From Streptomyces roseus (lineage in GTDB: Bacteria; Actinomycetota; Actinomycetes; Streptomycetales; Streptomycetaceae), in the NCBI RefSeq assembly GCF_001044425.1, contig NZ_LFML01000122.1, positions 794-64,793 on the forward strand: a stretch of 64,000 bases of DNA. Reading direction: 5' to 3'. Positions 59,040 to 64,000 of the stretch are shown piece by piece. Position 1 is the stretch's first letter. Every line of letters starts with the position of its first letter. The notes beneath the pieces were generated by a model. That model was not told the origin of the DNA, made no database searches, and saw nothing but the letters and a program-made list of their open reading frames with translations. The translations under genes and the position numbers were made by a program.

Positions 59040-59349
59040 CAGGGGCTCCGCGGAGTGAGGGTGACGGGACGATCACCGACGCTAGTGCGCGGCCGGGCCC
59101 CGCCCCACCTCCGGCCGGGACAAAGCCCTGCTCACCGCTTTGGTGGGGAGTGCACAAAGAGGCCGGTTCGCGTCCCTGCGGGAGTGATCCGCATCACGGG
59201 CCGGATTCAGACAACACGTCCGTTTTTGCGCGGATGGGCGCCGTCCGGCGAGACTGTAGGGTCCCGCCAATCCGACTGCGGAGCCCCCACCGCCGCTGCG
59301 GCGGAGCCCCCACCGCCGCTGCCGAGCACGAGAGTACGAGCACCCACTC
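59040..59349. other. 310-base region between bioY and permease 2
   Basis: It holds the divergent promoters of bioY and permease 2 and two 22-bp direct repeats (59278-59299 and 59301-59322; core GCGGAGCCCCCACCGCCGC). No gene was seen. The repeats end 27 bases before the permease start. Confidence 0.7.
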
Positions 59350-60765
59350 ATGCGCGACCGCTTGCCCACCCCACCCCCCACCGGGCCCACCCCTGCCGAG
59401 GGGTCCGAGATCCCGGTGGAACCCCTCAGCCACAGCCTCAAGCAGCGCCACCTGACCATGCTGGGCCTCGGCGGCGTGATCGGCGCCGGGCTGTTCGTCG
59501 GATCCGGCGCCGGCATCGGCATCGCCGGCCCCGCGATCATCTGCTCGTACCTGCTCGCGGGCGCCCTCGCCATGCTGGTGATGCGCGCGCTCGGCGAGAT
59601 GTCGGCGGCGATGCCCGCCTCCGGTTCCTTCTCCGTGTACGCGGAGCGGGCCCTGGGGCGCTGGGCCGGGTTCTCGGCGGGCTGGCTCTACTGGTTCCTG
59701 CTGGTCGTGGTGCTCGCGGTCGAGGCCACCGGCGCGGCGAAGATCGCGAACGGCTGGCTGCCCTCGGTGGACCAGTGGGTCTGGGTGCTGATCTTCATGG
59801 TGGTCTTCACCGTGAGCAACCTGGCCGCCGTGAAGAACTTCGGCGAGTTCGAGTTCTGGTTCGCGGCCCTCAAGGTCGGCGCGATCGTCCTCTTCCTGAT
59901 CCTCGGCACGCTCGCGATCTTCGGCCTGCTCCCGGACACCGATCCCATCGGCACGGCCAACCTGACCGGCCGCGGCGGGTTCTTCCCCGAGGGCTTCGGC
60001 GGGGTGGTCGCCGGCATGCTCGCGGTCATCTTCGCCTTCGGCGGCCTGGAGGTCGTCACCATCGCGGCCGCCGAGTCCGACAACCCGGCGAAGTCCGTGG
60101 CCCGCGCGGTGCGCAGCGCCGTGTGGCGGATCCTCTTCTTCTACGTCGGCTCGATGGTGGTCATCGTGACCCTGCTGCCGTGGGACTCGCTGGAGCCGGG
60201 GCAGAGCCCGTACGTCGCCGTCCTGGACTCCATCGGAATTCCCGCGGCCGGCCAGATCATGAACATCGTGGTGTTCGTGGCGCTGCTCTCCGCGCTCAAC
60301 GCCAATCTGTACGGCTCCTCGCGCATGGTGTTCTCGCTGGCCGAGCGCGGCGAGGCGCCCAAGGCGCTGCTGAAGGTGTCGGGCGGCGGCGTGCCGCGCC
60401 GGGCCGTCTTCGCCTCGGTGGCCTTCGGCTTCGTGTCGGTGGTGCTGAACCTGCTGTGGCCGGACACGGTCTTCCTCTACATGCTGAACGCGGTCGGCGC
60501 GGTGCTGCTGTTCGTGTGGGCCCTGATCGCGGTCTCGGAGCTGAAGCTGCGCCGCGTGCTGGAGCGGGACATGCCCGAGCGCCTCACGCTGCGGATGTGG
60601 TGCTTCCCGTACCTGACGTGGACGGCGCTGCTGGGCATGGCGGCGGTGCTGGTGCTGATGCTCTTCGACGACTCGGCGCGGCCGCAGCTGCTGTGGTCCT
60701 CGGGTGCGGCGGCGGCCGTCCTCGTGGTGGCGTGGGTGCGCGAGCTCAGGATGCGCCGGGCCTGA
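59350..60765 (+). CDS. Amino-acid permease 2 (APC superfamily)
   Basis: A 471-residue homologue of permeases 1 and 3 with the same signature (LTMLGLGGVIGAGLFVGSGAG) and FGEFEFWFAALKV. The N-terminus has a Pro/Thr-rich cytoplasmic stretch. Twelve helices are likely. It may differ in substrate, since residues in helices 3 and 6 differ among the three. It is monocistronic on the plus strand. Confidence 0.92.
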   Translation: MRDRLPTPPPTGPTPAEGSEIPVEPLSHSLKQRHLTMLGLGGVIGAGLFVGSGAGIGIAGPAIICSYLLAGALAMLVMRALGEMSAAMPASGSFSVYAERALGRWAGFSAGWLYWFLLVVVLAVEATGAAKIANGWLPSVDQWVWVLIFMVVFTVSNLAAVKNFGEFEFWFAALKVGAIVLFLILGTLAIFGLLPDTDPIGTANLTGRGGFFPEGFGGVVAGMLAVIFAFGGLEVVTIAAAESDNPAKSVARAVRSAVWRILFFYVGSMVVIVTLLPWDSLEPGQSPYVAVLDSIGIPAAGQIMNIVVFVALLSALNANLYGSSRMVFSLAERGEAPKALLKVSGGGVPRRAVFASVAFGFVSVVLNLLWPDTVFLYMLNAVGAVLLFVWALIAVSELKLRRVLERDMPERLTLRMWCFPYLTWTALLGMAAVLVLMLFDDSARPQLLWSSGAAAAVLVVAWVRELRMRRA

Positions 60766-60821
60766 AGGGCGCGGTGCCGTGTCGCGAGTGTGCGGGGACG
60801 ATCACCGGCGGTCATCCCGTT

Positions 60822-60858
60822 GTCCGAATAACGGACGCGAAGCGTCCGATGATCGGAC
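60822..60858. promoter_or_regulatory. Two tandem operator palindromes upstream of permease 3
   Basis: GTCCG-AATAA-CGGAC (60822-60836) and GTCCG-ATGAT-CGGAC (60844-60858) are two inverted repeats with 5-bp arms and centres 22 bp apart, two turns of the helix. The outer sequences also pair (CCGTTGTCCGA with TCGGACAACGG), so the RNA could fold as well. The site ends 59 bases before the permease start. Confidence 0.75.
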
Positions 60859-60917
60859 AACGGTGAGACTGGGGCACTTCCTCCCGTCCACCCGCACACC
60901 GGACAGGCAACACCTTC

Positions 60918-62327
60918 ATGAGCCAGACAGCCACCGCACCCCGCGCCGAGGAGGCACCCCCCTCGGGAGGCGCCGGATCCCCCCTCGGCAACGGACTCAA
61001 GCAGCGCCACCTTTCGATGATCGCCCTCGGCGGGGTCATCGGGGCCGGCCTCTTCGTCGGCTCCGGCGCCGGCATCGCGGCCGCCGGTCCCTCGATCGTG
61101 ATCGCGTACGCGGTTTCCGGCCTGCTCGTGATGTTCGTGATGCGGATGCTCGGCGAGATGTCCGCCGCCAACCCCGCCTCCGGCTCCTTCTCCGTGCACG
61201 CGGACCGGGCGATCGGCCCCTGGGCCGGGTTCACGGCCGGCTGGATGTTCTGGACCCTGCTGTGCGTGGGCGTGGCCATCGAGGCGATCGGCGCGGCGCA
61301 CATCATGACCGGCTGGTTCCCGGGCACCCCGTCCTGGATGTGGGTGCTGGTCTTCATGGCGCTGTTCTGCGGCACCAACCTGGCCGCCGTCTCGAACTTC
61401 GGCGAGTTCGAGTTCTGGTTCGCGGCCCTGAAGATCGGTGCGATCGCGCTCTTCCTGGGCCTCGGCGTGCTGGCCGTCCTCGGCCTGCTGCCCGGCACCT
61501 CCTCCCCCGGCGCCGCCAACCTGGTGCACGACGGCGGATTCCTGCCCAACGGCATGGACGGCCTGCTGGTCGGACTGCTCGCCTCGGTGGTCGCGTACGG
61601 CGGCCTGGAGACGGTGACCATCGCGGCGGCCGAGTCCGAGAACCCGGTCAAGGGCGTGGCCCGGGCCGTGAAGACCACCATGTGGCGGATCGCGATCGTC
61701 TACGTCGGCTCCATGCTGGTCATCGTCACGCTGCTGCCGTGGAACGACCCGGCGGTGACCGAGGACGGTCCGTACGCGGCCGCCCTGGCCCACCTCGGCA
61801 TCCCGGCCGCCGGCGAGATCATGAACGTGGTCATCCTGATCGCCCTGCTGTCGGCGATGAACGCCAACATCTACGGCTCCTCGCGCATGGCCTACTCGCT
61901 CGTCTCCCGCGGCCAGGGCCCGAAGGCGCTGGGCAAGGTCAGCGGCCGGGTGCCGCGCCGCGCGGTCCTCGTCTCCTGCGCGTTCGGCTTCGTCACCGTG
62001 CTGCTGTCCTACTGGTACCCGGACACCCTGTTCGCCTGGCTGCTGAACATGGTCGGCGGGGTCATCCTCGTCGTCTGGGGCTTCATCGCCGTCTCGCAGT
62101 TCGTGCTGCGGCGCAGGCTGGAACGCGAGGCCCCTTCGAGGCTGGTCGTGAAGATGTGGGGCTTCCCGTACCTGACCTGGGTGGCGCTGGCCGGGGTGGC
62201 CGGGGTGCTGGTGCTGATGGCGCTCGACCAGGACACCCGGGTCCAGGTGGTCTTCACCGCAGGCCTGACCGTCGCCCTCGCGGTGACGGGCTACGTGATG
62301 CAGCGCCGGGCGGCCGCAGCCCGCTGA
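60918..62327 (+). CDS. Amino-acid permease 3 (APC superfamily)
   Basis: A 469-residue third homologue: LSMIALGGVIGAGLFVGSGAG, MRMLGEMSAANPASGSFSVHA, FGEFEFWFAALKI. It differs from the first two around residues 105-130 (GWMFWTLLCVGVAIEAIGAAHIM). It is preceded by a tandem operator, so it is probably regulated separately. Twelve helices are likely. Confidence 0.92.
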   Translation: MSQTATAPRAEEAPPSGGAGSPLGNGLKQRHLSMIALGGVIGAGLFVGSGAGIAAAGPSIVIAYAVSGLLVMFVMRMLGEMSAANPASGSFSVHADRAIGPWAGFTAGWMFWTLLCVGVAIEAIGAAHIMTGWFPGTPSWMWVLVFMALFCGTNLAAVSNFGEFEFWFAALKIGAIALFLGLGVLAVLGLLPGTSSPGAANLVHDGGFLPNGMDGLLVGLLASVVAYGGLETVTIAAAESENPVKGVARAVKTTMWRIAIVYVGSMLVIVTLLPWNDPAVTEDGPYAAALAHLGIPAAGEIMNVVILIALLSAMNANIYGSSRMAYSLVSRGQGPKALGKVSGRVPRRAVLVSCAFGFVTVLLSYWYPDTLFAWLLNMVGGVILVVWGFIAVSQFVLRRRLEREAPSRLVVKMWGFPYLTWVALAGVAGVLVLMALDQDTRVQVVFTAGLTVALAVTGYVMQRRAAAAR

Positions 62328-62341
62328 CCCGCGCCCCGTCC

Positions 62342-62377
62342 CAGGTGGGCCCCGTGCGAACGCACGGGGCCCACCTG
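62342..62377 (+). terminator. Terminator downstream of permease 3
   Basis: A GC-rich stem of 16-17 bp (CAGGTGGGCCCCGTGC and its complement) with a tight loop, 15 bases beyond the stop. Confidence 0.85.
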
Positions 62378-62433
62378 CGTTCCACAGAGGCGACCCTTAC
62401 GTGATCGCCGGAATAGATACTGCTAGCGTGCAG

Positions 62434-62450
62434 TTGCGCATTGATTGCAA
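62434..62450 (+). promoter_or_regulatory. Nur-type operator upstream of sodF
   Basis: TTGCGC-ATTGA-TTGCAA fits the tTGCaa-N5-ttGCAA pattern described for the nickel repressor Nur of S. coelicolor. It lies 37 bases before the sodF start, close to a -10-like TAGATA further upstream. Confidence 0.65.
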
Positions 62451-62487
62451 TAAGCAGTTGGCACGCTGAGGGGACCGGATAACACGC

Positions 62488-63144
62488 ATGGCCATCTACA
62501 CGCTTCCTGAGCTTCCGTACGACTACGCGGCGCTGGAGCCGGTGATCAACCCGCAGATCATCGAGCTGCACCACGACAAGCACCACGCGGCTTACGTCAC
62601 CGGCGCCAACAACACGCTGGAGCAACTGGCGGAGGCCCGCGACAAGGAGAACTGGGGTGCGCTGAACGGCCTGGAGAAGAACCTGGCCTTCCACCTCTCC
62701 GGTCACATCCTGCACAGCATCTACTGGCACAACATGGCCAGCCCGAAGACCGGCGAGGGCGGCGGCGAGCCCACCGCGGCCGACGGCCTCGGCGACCTGG
62801 CCGACGCGATCACCGAGTCCTTCGGCTCGTTCGCGAAGTTCAAGAAGCAGCTGACCTTCGCGTCCTCCGCGACGCAGGGATCCGGCTGGGGCGTCCTCGC
62901 GTACGAGCCCGTCAGCGGCCGTCTGGTCGTCGAGCAGGTCTACGACCACCAGGGCAACGTGGGCGTGGCCAGCACGCCGATCCTGGTCTTTGACGCCTGG
63001 GAGCACGCCTTCTACCTCCAGTACAAGAACCAGAAGGTGGACTTCATCGAGGCGATGTGGAACGTCGTCAACTGGCAGGACGTGTCCCGGCGCTACGCCG
63101 ACGCCAAGGCGAACACCCCGCTGCTGATCCCCGCCAAGGGCTGA
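62488..63144 (+). CDS. sodF: Superoxide dismutase, Fe/Mn family
   Basis: A 218-residue enzyme. The metal ligands are His in IELHHDKHHAAYV, His in LSGHILHSIYWHNM, and Asp and His in LVFDAWEHAFYLQY. It dismutates superoxide in the cytoplasm. In S. coelicolor sodF is repressed by nickel-bound Nur, while the Ni enzyme SodN is used when nickel is present; the Nur-type box upstream agrees with that. Length and N-terminus (MAIYTLPELPYDYAAL) are normal. Confidence 0.95.
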   Translation: MAIYTLPELPYDYAALEPVINPQIIELHHDKHHAAYVTGANNTLEQLAEARDKENWGALNGLEKNLAFHLSGHILHSIYWHNMASPKTGEGGGEPTAADGLGDLADAITESFGSFAKFKKQLTFASSATQGSGWGVLAYEPVSGRLVVEQVYDHQGNVGVASTPILVFDAWEHAFYLQYKNQKVDFIEAMWNVVNWQDVSRRYADAKANTPLLIPAKG

Positions 63145-63238
63145 TCACGGCCCCACCGAGCCCTCCCCCAGCCTTCGGCCGGGAGGTGCCCCCACCTCGT
63201 GATCGTCTTCTCAACCTTCGCGTAGGGGGCGTCCAACG

Positions 63239-63275
63239 GAAGACCCCCGCAAGGACGTGACTTGCGGGGGTCTTC
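63239..63275. terminator. Bidirectional terminator between sodF and the DsbA-family gene
   Basis: A perfect 15-bp stem (GAAGACCCCCGCAAG and its complement) with a seven-base loop, between convergent genes. Confidence 0.9.
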
Positions 63276-63301
63276 TGTGTGCGGCGGCGGGCCTGGCGGG
63301 C

Positions 63302-63949
63302 CTACTCGAAGGAGGGACCCTTGGTGCGGGTGCGCTTGATCTCGTAGAAGCCGGGGGTCGAGGCGACCAGCAGGGTGCCGTCCCACAGCCGGGCCGCGGC
63401 CTCGCCGCGCGGGGTCGGGGTGACGACCGGCCCGAAGAAGGCCACCTCGTCGCCCTCGGCGCCGGGCACGGAGATCACCGGGGTGCCGACCTCCTGGCCC
63501 ACGCGCTCGATGCCGTCGTTGTGGGAGTCGCGCAGCACCTGGTCGTACTCGTCGGAGTCGGCGAAGGCGAGCAGCTCGGCCGGCAGGCCGACCTCCTCCA
63601 GCGCCTCGGCGATGACCTCGCGGGTCGCGCCCTTGTCCTCGTTGTGGATCCGGGTGCCGAGCGCGGTGTAGAGCTTGCCGGTGATCTCCTCACCGTGCTT
63701 CTGCTGGGCCGCGATGACCACGCGGACCGGCGCCCAGCCCTTGGGGCCGAGCAGCTCGCGGTAGCGCTCGGGCAGCTCGTCGAGCTTGTTCTCGTTCAGG
63801 ACGGCGAGGCTCATCACGTGCCAGCGCACCTCGACGTCGCGGACCTTCTCGACCTCCAGCATCCAGCGGGACGTCATCCAGGCCCAGGGGCAGAGCGGGT
63901 CGAACCAGAAATCGACCGGGGTCTTCTCGCGCACCTGGGTGTCGGCCAT
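63302..63949 (-). CDS. DsbA-family protein, mycothiol-dependent nitroreductase (Rv2466c) type
   Basis: A 215-residue thioredoxin-fold protein with FWFDPLCPWAWMTSRWMLE; the CPWA motif has one Cys only, as in Rv2466c-type enzymes that use mycothiol. The conserved GTPVISVPG cis-Pro loop is present. It probably reduces nitro or disulphide compounds in the cytoplasm. AGAGGAG precedes the ATG. It reads toward sodF and the gene is complete; about 50 bases of its upstream region are in the window. Confidence 0.85.
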   Translation of the reverse strand: MADTQVREKTPVDFWFDPLCPWAWMTSRWMLEVEKVRDVEVRWHVMSLAVLNENKLDELPERYRELLGPKGWAPVRVVIAAQQKHGEEITGKLYTALGTRIHNEDKGATREVIAEALEEVGLPAELLAFADSDEYDQVLRDSHNDGIERVGQEVGTPVISVPGAEGDEVAFFGPVVTPTPRGEAAARLWDGTLLVASTPGFYEIKRTRTKGPSFE

Positions 63950-64000
63950 GTCTCTCCTCTGATCGCTGCGTGCATCACTGGTCGTGTTCCCCCTCGCCAA

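Overview
The window is high-GC actinobacterial chromosome and almost certainly Streptomyces. Evidence for this is the GC-rich third codon positions, the frequent GTG starts, and the conserved order RNase E - two radical-SAM-type genes - CYTH/CHAD - rodA - PBP2 - mreD - mreC - mreB - ndk - DUF4233 - folC - valS - clpX - clpP2 - clpP1 - tig. As recalled, this matches the S. coelicolor chromosome core around SCO2599-SCO2635. All calls come from reading the sequence and from family knowledge; no database search was run.

Layout. (1) 1-14909, mostly minus strand: start of RNase E, the TIGR03936/TIGR03960 pair, a repeat-rich hydrophobic protein, a CYTH-CHAD protein, the cell-wall elongation/sporulation operon (mreB, mreC, mreD, PBP2, rodA), ndk and folC. 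(2) 15027-22343: a block between folC and valS that is not part of the core order. It holds a second MreB-type actin, an orphan histidine kinase, and a four-gene set: GH113-like hydrolase, family-2 glycosyltransferase, membrane protein and GH26 hydrolase. Both hydrolase families are known for beta-mannanases. (3) 22501-30741: valS, a Pro/Gly-rich membrane-anchored protein, clpX, clpP2, clpP1 (with a ClgR-type box upstream) and tig.

(4) 30910-45016: tRNA-Pro, then tRNA-Gly(TCC), which is the insertion site of a roughly 13.8 kb pSAM2-type integrative and conjugative element (AICE). A 47-bp identical repeat bounds it at 31181-31227 and 44970-45016. Its backbone is int, xis, a RepSA-type initiator, small spread/transfer genes, a DUF2637 protein, an FtsK/TraB translocase, an SCO3933-type regulator, a KorSA-like GntR repressor with palindromic operators, a Pif-like NUDIX gene and a small bacteriocin-immunity-like gene. 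Cargo includes a visibly lower-GC AlbA_2 (Schlafen-type) / GHKL-like ATPase / SEC-C fusion protein, which is the best candidate for an undescribed defence or regulatory function. Two further GntR regulators follow (one frameshifted) with a set of small conserved genes.

(5) 45017-64000: chromosomal genes resume. They include small membrane and secreted proteins, an HD protein and PLP decarboxylase pair, a DUF4232 lipoprotein followed by a collapsed ATPase remnant, a MacB/FtsX-type ABC exporter, a SpoIIE-type phosphatase, an Eis-like acetyltransferase, Nei, RpiB, three paralogous amino-acid permeases flanking bioY, sodF behind a Nur-type box, and a DsbA-family protein.

How they work together: the mre/PBP2/rodA operon builds the lateral or spore wall, ClpX/ClpP1/ClpP2 and trigger factor handle protein quality control, and the AICE can integrate, excise, replicate and transfer as double-stranded DNA. 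Strong inverted repeats that can act as terminators separate most transcription units and are listed individually.
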